Source of the DNA: Elizabethkingia meningoseptica_A | Lineage (GTDB): Bacteria; Bacteroidota; Bacteroidia; Flavobacteriales; Weeksellaceae | Assembly (NCBI RefSeq): GCF_045762675.1 | Contig: NZ_JBJDLK010000003.1 | Span: 372,001 to 436,000 of the forward strand | Direction of reading: 5' to 3' | DNA: 64,000 bases | Program-made: the position numbers and the translations under genes | Shown here: positions 52,295 to 61,210 of the stretch, in pieces | Layout of the letters: every line of letters starts with the position of its first letter | How positions within the stretch are numbered: the first letter of the stretch is position 1 | The notes under the pieces: generated by a model | What the model was told of the DNA's origin: nothing | Database searches by the model: none | Seen by the model: the letters and a program-made list of their open reading frames with translations, nothing else

Positions 52295-52669
52295 ATGAAA
52301 AAAACAATCTTAGGTGTAGCGGTATTATCTGCTCTTGCGTTAACTTCTTGTAAAAAAGAAACAACTAAAACAGAAACAACTACTGATTCTACTACAGTAA
52401 CGAAAACAGAAACAACATCGTCTGTAGACACAACAAAAGTAAAGCAGGAAGCTGAAAAAGTTGGAGATAAAATCGAAAACGCTGCTAACAAAACTGGAGA
52501 TGCCGTAAAAGACGCAGCCAATAAAACAGGTGATGCTGTAAAAGATGCTGCTCATAAAACCGGAGAAGCTGTAGACAAAGCCGGAAAAGACATTAAGGAA
52601 GGCGCTCAAAAAGCCGGAGATAAAGTGGACAGAGCTGCGACTGCTGCAAAAGAAGAATTAAAAAAATAA
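52295..52669 (+). CDS. LEA-like repeat lipoprotein
   Basis: Small lipoprotein (MKKTILGVAVLSALALTSC, Cys19). Residues ~20-46 are Thr/Lys-rich; residues ~55-124 consist of 11-residue repeats of the pattern NKTGDAVKDAA / HKTGEAVDKAG / KAGDKVDRAAT. This is the repeat style of group-3 LEA proteins, which form amphipathic helices in dehydration. No enzymatic motif. A 28-bp palindromic terminator follows. Confidence 0.85.
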   Translation: MKKTILGVAVLSALALTSCKKETTKTETTTDSTTVTKTETTSSVDTTKVKQEAEKVGDKIENAANKTGDAVKDAANKTGDAVKDAAHKTGEAVDKAGKDIKEGAQKAGDKVDRAATAAKEELKK

Positions 52670-52691
52670 ACGGATTCTCCTTTATACTTAT

Positions 52692-52722
52692 AACGGATAT
52701 TTCAGCTGAAATATCCGTTTTT
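52692..52722 (+). terminator. Intrinsic terminator after the LEA-like gene
   Basis: Perfect 28-bp palindrome (AACGGATATTTCAG and complement, 52692-52719) then TTTT. Confidence 0.9.
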
Positions 52723-52840
52723 TGCTTTGAATGATTATATTTTTCTATCAAACCATGTAATTTTCATAAATTACATTTTTCATAATTTTGATCTGTTTCT
52801 TTATTATTTTAATACAATTTCATTTTTGATATAACAACAC

Positions 52841-54448
52841 ATGATAGAAAGCTATTTACTTTGGGGAATTGGCCTTGCATTCGGCGTAATGCTACTCGTA
52901 ATGCTGGGTCAGAGAATACGGATTGCTTATCCTATTTTCTTAACAGTCGCCGGGCTTTTAATAAGTTTCATTCCGGGTGTTCCTACTTTTCAGGTAGATC
53001 CCAGTATTGTATTTCTTATTTTCCTTCCTCCTATTCTTTTTGAAGCAGCATGGAATACCTCGTGGAAAGACTTTCTGAGGTTCCGAAGGCCTATTTTAGG
53101 GCTGGCTTTCGGACTTGTTTTTCTTACCTCTATTGTCGTGGCTTATTTATCTTCCAATATGATCCCCGGAATTACGTTGGCAATGGGTTTTCTTCTTGGG
53201 GGTATTAATTCACCTCCGGATGCTGTTGCTGCAACTTCCATTTTAAAACATTTAAAAATTCCTAAAAGAACATTGAGTATTCTGGAAGGGGAAAGCCTGA
53301 TTAACGATGCATCTAGTTTAATTGTAATGAAATTTGCTCTTGCAGCCATTATAACGGGTCAATTTGTTATGAAAAATGCCATCGGGGACTTTTTCATTAT
53401 GGCAATTATGGGCGCTTTAATAGGCCTTGTTATTGCCTTTTTACTTGTTTTGCTTTTCCGTGTTTTACCTACGACTTCCGATATCGATACCATTTTTACA
53501 CTGATCACACCTTACGTAATGTATGTTGTAGCAGAACATTTTCATTTTTCAGGGGTTCTGGCTGTGGTGGCCGGCGGCTTTTTTATGTCTTATAATTCTA
53601 ACCGCTTTCAGACACATATCTCCCGTATACAAACCGTAAACGTGTGGAGTACGATTATATTCCTGATGAATGCTTTTATATTCATTCTGATAGGTTTACA
53701 GATGCCGGCTATAATTGATGAAATGTCACCTGAGGCAATAAAATCAGGTTTATCTTATGCCATTATTATTGGCGGGGCAATTGTAATGACACGTTTTGTG
53801 TGGACATTTACATGGACCTATATTCCGCCATTATTATTTAAAAAAATCCGTCAGAAAGATAAACATCTGGACTGGCGGGAACCATTTATTCTGAGTCTCT
53901 CTGCAATGCGCGGGGTTGTTTCCCTCGCCGGTGCGCTTGCTATTCCGCTGTCCCTACCATCCGGAGGAGCTTTTCCGCACAGAGACATGATTATTTTTGT
54001 CACTTTTATTATCATCCTTCTTACACTTGTCGGACAGGGATTATTGCTTCCTATTATTTTAAAATTTATTGATATTAAAGAAGTAGGTAGTACCATGTCG
54101 GAAGAAGAGCAGGAAACCAGGGTCTTATGGAAACTAAAAAGAATTGCACTTTATACACTGGAAAAAAACTATTCCAAGGAAGTTGAAAAATATTCTCTGG
54201 TTAACAACAGGAAGCTGCAGCTTCAGGCTGATCTTGAATTACTGGAAAACCGGCTGAAATGTATTAATAATAGTTTTCATGGCGATGCAATAAAGTCTGT
54301 TACCGATATCCGCCGCGATATTATAAAAGAACAAAGGAAACTTCTTTCAGAGCTTCGGAGAATGGATGAGTTTGATGACTCTGTATTAAGAAAACAGGAA
54401 ATGGGACTGGATCTTGATGAAGCAAAGATTACCGGATTTCAGCATTAA
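52841..54448 (+). CDS. Na+/H+ antiporter of the CPA1 (NhaP) family
   Basis: Inner-membrane cation/proton antiporter. About 12 helices carry the CPA motifs FLPPILFEAAWNTSW, GGINSPPDAVAATS (ion-binding Asp) and LEGESLINDASSLI, plus LSAMRGVVSLAGALAIPL. Residues beyond ~425 form a cytoplasmic helical tail (EEQETRVLWKLKRIALYTLE) likely used for regulation. The gene stands alone and ends at a convergent terminator. Confidence 0.93.
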   Translation: MIESYLLWGIGLAFGVMLLVMLGQRIRIAYPIFLTVAGLLISFIPGVPTFQVDPSIVFLIFLPPILFEAAWNTSWKDFLRFRRPILGLAFGLVFLTSIVVAYLSSNMIPGITLAMGFLLGGINSPPDAVAATSILKHLKIPKRTLSILEGESLINDASSLIVMKFALAAIITGQFVMKNAIGDFFIMAIMGALIGLVIAFLLVLLFRVLPTTSDIDTIFTLITPYVMYVVAEHFHFSGVLAVVAGGFFMSYNSNRFQTHISRIQTVNVWSTIIFLMNAFIFILIGLQMPAIIDEMSPEAIKSGLSYAIIIGGAIVMTRFVWTFTWTYIPPLLFKKIRQKDKHLDWREPFILSLSAMRGVVSLAGALAIPLSLPSGGAFPHRDMIIFVTFIIILLTLVGQGLLLPIILKFIDIKEVGSTMSEEEQETRVLWKLKRIALYTLEKNYSKEVEKYSLVNNRKLQLQADLELLENRLKCINNSFHGDAIKSVTDIRRDIIKEQRKLLSELRRMDEFDDSVLRKQEMGLDLDEAKITGFQH

Positions 54449-54454
54449 AAGAAC

Positions 54455-54482
54455 AAAAGAGCCTTGTTTAAGGCTCTTTTTG
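54455..54482. terminator. Bidirectional terminator between the antiporter and sufS
   Basis: AAAAGAGCCTT/AAGGCTCTTTT stem with a 4-base loop, T-runs on both strands; closes the antiporter gene and the minus-strand suf operon. Confidence 0.88.
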
Positions 54483-54485
54483 TAT

Positions 54486-55706
54486 TTATGATAACATCTT
54501 CTGAGCTTTCTTAACGCCCTCTACCAAGATGTCTATTTCTTCAAAAGTGTTGTATACTGCAAAACTGGCTCTTACTGTTCCGGCAACACCGAAATATTCC
54601 ATAATAGGCTGAGTACAATGATGCCCTGTTCTTACAGCAATGCCTAATTTATCGAGGATCATACCTACATCCGACGCAATACCTATTCCATCCAGATTGA
54701 AGGATACTACACCTGCTCTATGGGCCTTTTCGCCATAGACTTTCAAACCTTCTATTTCCAGAAGCTTACGCTGCGCATATTCCAATAATGCATTTTCATG
54801 TGCAGCAATATTATTCCGTCCGATTTTTTCCATAAAATCAACCGCAACACCCAAGGCAATATTCCCTGCAATGTTAGGCGTTCCGGCTTCAAACCTGAAA
54901 GGAAGTCCTGCATAGGTTGTCTTTTCAAAAGTACAGTGGTCTATCATCTCTCCGCCTCCATGAAAAGGATTCAGTTGTTCCAGTACAGATTCTTTACCAT
55001 ATAAAATACCTGTCCCGGTAGGTCCGTACATTTTATGTCCTGAAAAGGCAAAAAAATCGCAGTCCATTGCCTGAACATCTATTTCAAAGTGGGGAGCAGC
55101 CTGTGCCCCGTCGATAAATACAAAAGCATTAGATTTTGCTCTTACTTTTTTTATAATTTCATTAACAGGATTGATAATTCCTAAAGCATTGGATACCTGA
55201 TTAACAGAAACAAGTCGGGTTTTTTCAGAAAGCCACTCATCTAAAACATCAATTTGCAGAATTCCGTCCTCATTCATTGGAATTACACGAAGCTTTGCGC
55301 CTGTTCTCTGACATAGGATCTGCCATGGAACAATATTAGAATGGTGTTCCAGATAAGAAATGATGATTTCATCATCTTTTTTAATCAAATCCGTAATCGC
55401 ATAGGCAACAAGATTAACACCTTCTGTAGTTCCTTTTGTAAACAGAACTTCATAATCATGCTTTGCATTAATAAACTGCTGTACCTTCTTACGTGCATCT
55501 TCCATAGCTTCAGTCGCTACCTGACTCAGCGTATGAATTCCTCTGTGGACATTGGCGTTATAATGGGAATAATAATCATTAATCGCATCCAGAACCATTA
55601 ATGGTTTCTGGCTGGTAGCTGCATTATCCAGATAAACTAAATCTTTACCATTTACTTTTTCCTGAAGAATAGGAAACTGTGAACGGATTTCCTGTATATC
55701 GAGCAT
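54486..55706 (-). CDS. sufS: Cysteine desulfurase SufS
   Basis: PLP enzyme supplying sulfur for the SUF Fe-S pathway. The 406 residues show the PLP Lys in AFSGHKMYGPTGTG, the cofactor-binding THFEID-like AAPHFEIDVQAMD and the catalytic Cys in RTGHHCTQPIMEYF. It is the last gene of the operon, 13 bases after the HEMIH protein gene. No sufE is seen in the window. Confidence 0.96.
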   Translation of the reverse strand: MLDIQEIRSQFPILQEKVNGKDLVYLDNAATSQKPLMVLDAINDYYSHYNANVHRGIHTLSQVATEAMEDARKKVQQFINAKHDYEVLFTKGTTEGVNLVAYAITDLIKKDDEIIISYLEHHSNIVPWQILCQRTGAKLRVIPMNEDGILQIDVLDEWLSEKTRLVSVNQVSNALGIINPVNEIIKKVRAKSNAFVFIDGAQAAPHFEIDVQAMDCDFFAFSGHKMYGPTGTGILYGKESVLEQLNPFHGGGEMIDHCTFEKTTYAGLPFRFEAGTPNIAGNIALGVAVDFMEKIGRNNIAAHENALLEYAQRKLLEIEGLKVYGEKAHRAGVVSFNLDGIGIASDVGMILDKLGIAVRTGHHCTQPIMEYFGVAGTVRASFAVYNTFEEIDILVEGVKKAQKMLS

Positions 55707-55719
55707 TAATTTTAGTTTT

Positions 55720-56232
55720 TTATTTTGTTAGAGCCGCTATATAAGCATCAACTTCGGCCTTCTCACCAGCATACTTCTGCTGCAATTCAGAATCCTCTCC
55801 CATTCTGCCATAATACACCAAAGCTTTATCGGCAAAATATTTTTTATGAAAATCAGATAACTCCGGTATCTGAGGGAAATGTTTGTGAAAAAGCATTTCA
55901 TAATAAGCCTGCCATTCTCTTTCATTTTTGTCTTCTACAAAATTTTTGGCAGCTCTTTGCCCTACATGAATCATTTCATGGGCAATAACATTCAGAACAA
56001 GGGTTAAATCAAAATCAAAAAGATTTCTCGGGATGATAATTTTCTGCGGTTCTCCAAAATTTCCTTCTGTAGTTAACAGGATGGAATTGGGTTCCATTTC
56101 TTCCCGATAATCAAACCCTGCAAAATCTTTATTCTCCAATCCAAACTGATGTACTACAAAACCTGCAGCATCTATAATCTGTCCGTGCTCTTTATAAGCC
56201 TGAAGATTAAAGTTAATTTGCTCTATGTTCAT
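55720..56232 (-). CDS. Small metalloprotease-like protein in the suf operon
   Basis: 170 residues with a zinc-binding VIAHEMIHVGQ (HExxH) and a downstream NEREWQAYYEMLF that could supply the third Glu ligand. No signal peptide, so the active site would be cytoplasmic. The family is not one I can name. It lies between the ybjQ-like gene and sufS with gaps of 11 and 13 bases, so it is an operon member. Confidence 0.75.
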   Translation of the reverse strand: MNIEQINFNLQAYKEHGQIIDAAGFVVHQFGLENKDFAGFDYREEMEPNSILLTTEGNFGEPQKIIIPRNLFDFDLTLVLNVIAHEMIHVGQRAAKNFVEDKNEREWQAYYEMLFHKHFPQIPELSDFHKKYFADKALVYYGRMGEDSELQQKYAGEKAEVDAYIAALTK

Positions 56233-56243
56233 ATCCCTTAGGA

Positions 56244-56561
56244 TTATATAACCACCGCCGTTCCACTGGCAGTAACCATTAGCATTCCGCCGTTGGGACC
56301 AACTGTTTCATAATCGAGGTCAATCCCGATAATAGCATTTGCACCTATTCTTTCAGCACGTTCCTGCAATTCTTTTAAAGCAGTATCTTTTGCTTCTATA
56401 AGAACCTGTTCATAGGCGGTAGACCTTCCTCCGAAAAAGTCTGTCAGTCCTGCCATAAAATCTTTAAAAACATTGGCTCCGATAATGGTTTCTCCGGTAA
56501 CAATTCCTTTGTATTCTTTTACCGGATGTCCTTCGATTGTGTTGGTGGTTGTTAGTATCAT
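56244..56561 (-). CDS. YbjQ family (UPF0145) protein
   Basis: Small domain of unknown function, sometimes annotated as heavy-metal-binding. The 105 residues include NTIEGHPVKEYKGIVTGETI and ERIGANAIIGIDLDYETVG, both typical of YbjQ. It lies 9 bases after sufD in the same direction. A role in the suf operon is unknown. Confidence 0.85.
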   Translation of the reverse strand: MILTTTNTIEGHPVKEYKGIVTGETIIGANVFKDFMAGLTDFFGGRSTAYEQVLIEAKDTALKELQERAERIGANAIIGIDLDYETVGPNGGMLMVTASGTAVVI

Positions 56562-56570
56562 ATTACTGTA

Positions 56571-57878
56571 TTAGAATTCAATATCTACCTGCAGTTTCTC
56601 AGCCAAAAGCTTTGATACTTTCAGCTTAAGAGGCTCAATATCGATATTTTGCATCGCATCGTGAGCAAATGCATATAACAATAAAGCTTTTGCCTCATTT
56701 TTGGAGATACCTCTTGCTCTCAGATAGAACAATGCTTCTTCATCCAACTGCCCAACAGTACACCCGTGGGAACATTTTACATCATCAGCAAAAATTTCCA
56801 GCTGAGGCTTTGTATCTATTATGGCTCCTTCTGTAAGCAAAACGTTATTATTTTGCTGGTAAGCATTAGTTTTCTGTGCGATTTTATCTACGAATACTTT
56901 TCCGTTGAAAACACCATGGGATTTCCCACCAAACACACCTTTATAGTTCTGGTAACTCTCACAGTTCGGGAAGTTATGATGAACTGCTGTATGGTGGTCT
57001 ACCAACTGATCATTGTTAATAACGGTAATACCATTCATAAAACTGTTGATATTCTCACCGTTATGGATAAAGTCCAGGTTGTTTCTTACCAGTTTACCTC
57101 CAAAAGAGAAAGTATTTACGGTTGCTAAACTGTCTTTTTCCTGTTTTGCGTAGGTATTATCTATTAAATACGATGTATCGCTGTCATTTTGCAGTTTATG
57201 CCAGTCTGCCTTTGCATTAGGATAGACAAAAATTTCCGTTACAGAGTTGGTGAAAGTAAAAGCCTCATCAAAATTATGATGGCTTTCAATAACCTCAACT
57301 TTAGCTCCGGATTCTGCAATTAACAGATTTCGTGTATTATAAAATGTATTTTCAGTCTGGTTTTGAGACAGGTAAAATACATGAATAGGCTTTTCTATTA
57401 CCGTATTTTTAGGTACGTGAAGAAAAAATCCATATTTGCAGTATGCAAGGTTAAGGTCTGCAAACGGATTATCTTCAAGTGCAATGGTATTGAAGTATTT
57501 TTCAAAAACCTCTTTGTGCTTTTCATCGTTCAATGCATAATTGAAAGATAAAAACTCAGCATTTTCAATAGAAATTTTTGAAAGTTCTTTATGTAATTCT
57601 CCATTAATAAAGATGATATAATCAAAGTTTTCTTCACCTAAATGCAGAGCATCCAAATCTTTTTTGGTGAGGTTATGCTCTTTTTTAGGGAAAAAGTTAT
57701 ACTCTTTATTAACGATTTCAGCAAGGTTAGTATATTTATATTCCTCGTTCTTCTTTTTTGGAAAACCTATTTCTCCAAACTTAGTTAAAGCCGCTTTTCT
57801 TTTATCGTCCAGAAAACGGTGTTTAAGGGTTTCTAAAAATGCTGTATGATTATCCGATATTTGTTGATGTAAACTCAT
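56571..57878 (-). CDS. sufD: Fe-S cluster assembly scaffold SufD
   Basis: SUF scaffold partner of SufB. The 435 residues are a right-handed beta-helix protein (NTRNLLIAESGAKVEVIESH, GVFGGKSHGVFNGKVFVDKI) with the conserved KCSHGCTVGQLDEEALFYLR region that contacts SufC. It is normally adjacent to sufC; here an S23-like gene separates them by about 460 bases. Confidence 0.95.
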   Translation of the reverse strand: MSLHQQISDNHTAFLETLKHRFLDDKRKAALTKFGEIGFPKKKNEEYKYTNLAEIVNKEYNFFPKKEHNLTKKDLDALHLGEENFDYIIFINGELHKELSKISIENAEFLSFNYALNDEKHKEVFEKYFNTIALEDNPFADLNLAYCKYGFFLHVPKNTVIEKPIHVFYLSQNQTENTFYNTRNLLIAESGAKVEVIESHHNFDEAFTFTNSVTEIFVYPNAKADWHKLQNDSDTSYLIDNTYAKQEKDSLATVNTFSFGGKLVRNNLDFIHNGENINSFMNGITVINNDQLVDHHTAVHHNFPNCESYQNYKGVFGGKSHGVFNGKVFVDKIAQKTNAYQQNNNVLLTEGAIIDTKPQLEIFADDVKCSHGCTVGQLDEEALFYLRARGISKNEAKALLLYAFAHDAMQNIDIEPLKLKVSKLLAEKLQVDIEF

Positions 57879-57897
57879 TTTATATTTTGAAGTTTGA

Positions 57898-57911
57898 AGT
57901 TTGAAATTTGA
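57898..57911. repeat. Left inverted repeat flanking the S23-like gene
   Basis: AGTTTGAAATTTGA, the exact reverse complement of 58330-58343. It is embedded in a longer TTTGAAG/TTTGAAATTTGAAAT run (57887-57915) that reaches the S23 stop codon. Confidence 0.75.
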
Positions 57912-57913
57912 AA

Positions 57914-58306
57914 TTATGGACGTTGAAATTTATTTCCTCTATGTTCTATTGTTTTCAAATATTTCATAAAACCAGAAATCATTCTTGATAACTCCATGTA
58001 TTCATTTTTCAAATCATTATATTCATTTTCTGTTATATAATTTCTGTCGAAAGCTCTTATCAGTTGGGATCGAGCTTCACCACAGGAACCTTTTGCTATT
58101 GACAGAAAATTAATAAATTCTTTATTACCTTCTCTTTCAAATCCTTCAGCAATATTATCCATTACTGAGGCAGAAGAGCGATCAATTTGGTATTTAAGGT
58201 TTTGGCTACAATTTGGATTTTGAAGTAAAACAGATTCTATCTTACAGCACATCTCTCTGGTCTTTTTCCAGATCTCAAGATCTTCAAAGTTGGAGATTGT
58301 TGCCAT
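57914..58306 (-). CDS. Four-helix bundle protein (S23 / 23S rRNA IVS family, Avd-like)
   Basis: A 130-residue all-helical protein: FEDLEIWKKTREMCCKIESV, QNLKYQIDRSSASVMDNIAE, GFEREGNKEFINFLSIAKGS and CGEARSQLIRAFDRNYITE match the bS23 family, whose relatives include proteins from 23S rRNA intervening sequences and Avd of diversity-generating retroelements. The ATG at 58306 is preferred over the upstream TTG. It sits between sufC and sufD on the same strand and is bracketed by 14-bp inverted repeats, as if it entered as a unit. No reverse transcriptase is nearby. Confidence 0.9.
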   Translation of the reverse strand: MATISNFEDLEIWKKTREMCCKIESVLLQNPNCSQNLKYQIDRSSASVMDNIAEGFEREGNKEFINFLSIAKGSCGEARSQLIRAFDRNYITENEYNDLKNEYMELSRMISGFMKYLKTIEHRGNKFQRP

Positions 58307-58329
58307 ATTCAATTTCAAATTTTAAAACC

Positions 58330-58343
58330 TCAAATTTCAAACT
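58330..58343. repeat. Right inverted repeat, overlapping the sufC stop codon
   Basis: TCAAATTTCAAACT, the exact reverse complement of 57898-57911. Its last two bases are part of the sufC stop (58342-58344), so the unit abuts sufC exactly. Confidence 0.75.
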
Positions 58344-59082
58344 AATCTATCAGCCAGTCGTAACCTTTCTCTTCAAGCTCTAAAGCTAATGTTTTATCTC
58401 CTGTTTTAACAATTTTACCATCTGCAAGAACATGAACGAAATCAGGCTGAATATAATTCAGTAGTCTCTGGTAATGGGTAATTACCAATACTGCATTTCC
58501 TTCATTACGGAATTTGTTTACACCATCTGCTACAATTCTCAATGCATCGATATCAAGTCCGGAATCAGTCTCATCCAGAATTGCTAATTTCGGATTGAGC
58601 ATCATCATCTGGAAAATTTCATTTCTCTTTTTTTCTCCACCGGAAAAACCTTCATTTAATGAACGGGAAAGGAAATCTTTTTTAATCTCCAGAAGTTCAG
58701 ATTTTTCACGTATCATGGCTAACATTTCTTTTGCAGGCATTTCTTCCAGACCATTTGCTTTTCTGGTTTCATTCATTGCTGCTTTAATAAAATTAGTTAC
58801 CGTAACTCCCGGAATTTCTACCGGATATTGGAAAGAAAGGAAAATTCCTTTGTGAGCTCTTTCTTCAGGAGCATCTTCGATGATATCTTCTCCGTCAAAA
58901 AGAATTTCTCCTTCTGTTACCTCATAGTCTTCTTTACCTGCAATTACAGAAGAAAGTGTAGACTTTCCGGCACCATTAGGTCCCATTATAGCATGAACTT
59001 CACCTGGTTTTATTTCTAAGTTAATTCCTTTTAAAATTTCTCTTTCTTCAATTCCTGCATGAAGATTTTTTATATTTAACAT
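58342..59082 (-). CDS. sufC: Fe-S assembly ATPase SufC
   Basis: ABC-type ATPase of the SufBCD scaffold. Walker A is GPNGAGKST, the signature is LNEGFSGGEKKRNEI, Walker B is KLAILDETDSGLDIDAL (the SUF-type DETDSGLD) and the switch His is in VLVITHYQRLL. Length 246 is normal. It is 33 bases after sufB; the S23-like unit begins at its stop codon. Confidence 0.97.
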   Translation of the reverse strand: MLNIKNLHAGIEEREILKGINLEIKPGEVHAIMGPNGAGKSTLSSVIAGKEDYEVTEGEILFDGEDIIEDAPEERAHKGIFLSFQYPVEIPGVTVTNFIKAAMNETRKANGLEEMPAKEMLAMIREKSELLEIKKDFLSRSLNEGFSGGEKKRNEIFQMMMLNPKLAILDETDSGLDIDALRIVADGVNKFRNEGNAVLVITHYQRLLNYIQPDFVHVLADGKIVKTGDKTLALELEEKGYDWLID

Positions 59083-59115
59083 GTTAAATGTGGTAAATTA
59101 TTGTTTGTTTATCTA

Positions 59116-60564
59116 TTATCCAACTGATCCTTCTAGAGATATCTCTAATAACTTCTGTGCTTCAATAGCAAATTCCATTGGTAGTTTATTCAGTACCTCT
59201 TTGCTAAATCCGTTAACAATTAATGCAATTGCTCTTTCGGTATCAATGCCTCTCTGATTACAATAGAAGATCTGATCTTCTCCGATTTTAGAAGTCGTTG
59301 CCTCGTGCTCCAGCTGAGCAGTCGGGTCCTTTATTTCTATATACGGGAACGTGTGAGCACCACACTCATTTCCCATTAACAGAGAATCACACTGTGAGAA
59401 GTTTCTCGCACCTTTTGCAGACGGCATTACTTTTACCTGTCCGCGGTATGAGTTATTTGATTTACCTGCAGAAATACCCTTAGAAATAATAGTCGATCTT
59501 GTATTTTTTCCAATGTGGATCATCTTGGTTCCGGTATCGGCATACTGATGGTTATTGGTAACTGCGATAGAGTAAAACTCTCCTACAGAACCATCTCCTT
59601 TCAGAATACATGAAGGATATTTCCATGTTACAGCAGAACCTGTTTCAACCTGTGTCCAGGAAATTTTTGCGTTTTTCTCACAAAGCCCCCTCTTCGTTAC
59701 AAAATTGAAAACACCTCCTTTACCACTTTCATCACCAGGATACCAGTTTTGTACAGTAGAATACTTAATCTCTGCATTATCCATTGCGATCAGTTCCACT
59801 ACTGCAGCATGTAACTGGTTTTCATCTCTTGAAGGAGCAGTACAGCCTTCCAGATAAGAAACATAGCTTCCTTCATCTGCAATGAGAAGAGTTCTTTCAA
59901 ACTGCCCTGTACCAGCCTGATTAATACGGAAATAGGTAGAAAGCTCCATTGGACATCTTACCCCTTTTGGTATATAGCAGAAACTTCCGTCAGAAAATAC
60001 TGCGGAATTAAGTGCTGCATAAAAATTGTCTCCTCTCGGTACAACTTTACCAATATATTGTTTTACCAGATCCGGGTGATTTTTAATTGCCTCGGAAATA
60101 GAACAGAATATAATACCTTTTTCAGCAAGCGTCTCCTGGAATGTAGTTTTTACCGAAACGGAATCCATTACGATATCTACGGCAACACCTGTTAAACGTT
60201 TTTGTTCATCTATGGAAATACCCAGTTTTTCAAAAGTTTTCAGTAATTCCGGATCTACTTCATCCAAGCTTGCCAGTTCCGGCTTAACTTTAGGTGCAGC
60301 ATAGTAACGAATAGCCTGAAAATTTGGTTTTTCGTATTTAATATTCGCCCAGTCCGGCTCTTCCATTTTTAACCAGATACGGTAAGATTCCAGTCTCCAT
60401 TCCGTCATCCATTCCGGTTCTTCTTTTTTTGCTGAGATCGCACGAATAATATCTTCATTCAGCCCAATTGGAAAATCCTCGTAATCGATTTTTGTTTCCC
60501 AACCGAATTCATATTTTTTATTCTCGAGGTCAACCCTTAGGTCGTCTTCTGTGTATTTGCTCAT
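59116..60564 (-). CDS. sufB: Fe-S assembly scaffold SufB
   Basis: Core scaffold for nascent clusters. The 482 residues contain PRGDNFYAALNSAVFSDGSF, CYIPKGVRCPMELSTYFRIN, EGCTAPSRDENQLHAAVVEL and the conserved C-terminal NECGAHTFPYIEI and QRGIDTERAIALIVNGF regions. It follows sufA by 68 bases. Confidence 0.97.
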   Translation of the reverse strand: MSKYTEDDLRVDLENKKYEFGWETKIDYEDFPIGLNEDIIRAISAKKEEPEWMTEWRLESYRIWLKMEEPDWANIKYEKPNFQAIRYYAAPKVKPELASLDEVDPELLKTFEKLGISIDEQKRLTGVAVDIVMDSVSVKTTFQETLAEKGIIFCSISEAIKNHPDLVKQYIGKVVPRGDNFYAALNSAVFSDGSFCYIPKGVRCPMELSTYFRINQAGTGQFERTLLIADEGSYVSYLEGCTAPSRDENQLHAAVVELIAMDNAEIKYSTVQNWYPGDESGKGGVFNFVTKRGLCEKNAKISWTQVETGSAVTWKYPSCILKGDGSVGEFYSIAVTNNHQYADTGTKMIHIGKNTRSTIISKGISAGKSNNSYRGQVKVMPSAKGARNFSQCDSLLMGNECGAHTFPYIEIKDPTAQLEHEATTSKIGEDQIFYCNQRGIDTERAIALIVNGFSKEVLNKLPMEFAIEAQKLLEISLEGSVG

Positions 60565-60632
60565 TCTTTATTTGTTTTGGAAATCAAAAAGCTTAAGTTT
60601 TTTAATTTCCGATGTCTCCTCTTTTTATAAAT

Positions 60633-60962
60633 TTATAAACTAAAGCTTTCTCCACATCCGCATGTTCTTGATGCATTTGGATTATTGAAGATAAAACCTT
60701 TTCCATTTAGCCCTCCGGAATATTCCAAAGTTGTTCCTACCAGATAAAGAAATGATTTTTTGTCTACAATAATTTTGATCCCGTTATCTTCGAAAACCTG
60801 GTCAATATCGTGTTTTTCTTTATCAAAATTCAGAACATACTCCAATCCAGAGCATCCACCACTCTTTACACCAACACGGATATAATCCTGTGTCGGATCA
60901 AAGCCATCCTCAGTCATTAACTGAACAGCTTTTACTTTTGCCTGATCGGATACTTTTATCAT
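60633..60962 (-). CDS. sufA: A-type Fe-S carrier (SufA/IscA/HesB)
   Basis: Carries Fe-S clusters or iron. The 109 residues have the three conserved cysteines: SGGCSGLEYVLNF and the C-terminal SRTCGCGESF. It heads the suf operon and has a good promoter at 60994-61024. Whether it is SufA, IscA or ErpA by lineage cannot be settled from sequence; operon position supports SufA. Confidence 0.92.
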   Translation of the reverse strand: MIKVSDQAKVKAVQLMTEDGFDPTQDYIRVGVKSGGCSGLEYVLNFDKEKHDIDQVFEDNGIKIIVDKKSFLYLVGTTLEYSGGLNGKGFIFNNPNASRTCGCGESFSL

Positions 60963-60993
60963 TATTTCAATAATTTAGAATAAATTTAGATTG

Positions 60994-61024
60994 CAAAATT
61001 AAGACAAATAATACCAAATTCAAA
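60994..61024 (-). promoter_or_regulatory. Promoter of the suf operon
   Basis: On the minus strand TTTG (61021-61024), a 19-base spacer and TAATTTTG (60994-61001) give a full Bacteroidota TTTG-N19-TAnnTTTG match, 32 bases before the sufA ATG. Confidence 0.75.
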
Positions 61025-61210
61025 TCCGTGTATCATATATTTATCTATAAGTAGAATAGATGGCTTGTACTTTTTGTTGGAGGCCTCGTTAAAACGGGAA
61101 CTATTCTTTAATAAAAATAGAACAGCCTTTTAAAAATCCTGTTGAAACAAGCTTGTGAATTTTTAATACTTTTAGCATAAATTTTATCAACACACCTCTA
61201 AAATATTACT

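Noticed and set aside
58307..58318. Upstream TTG start giving a MKLN extension on the S23-like protein
   Set aside because: The extension is part of the flanking repeat region, and family members begin near MATISNFEDLEIW.
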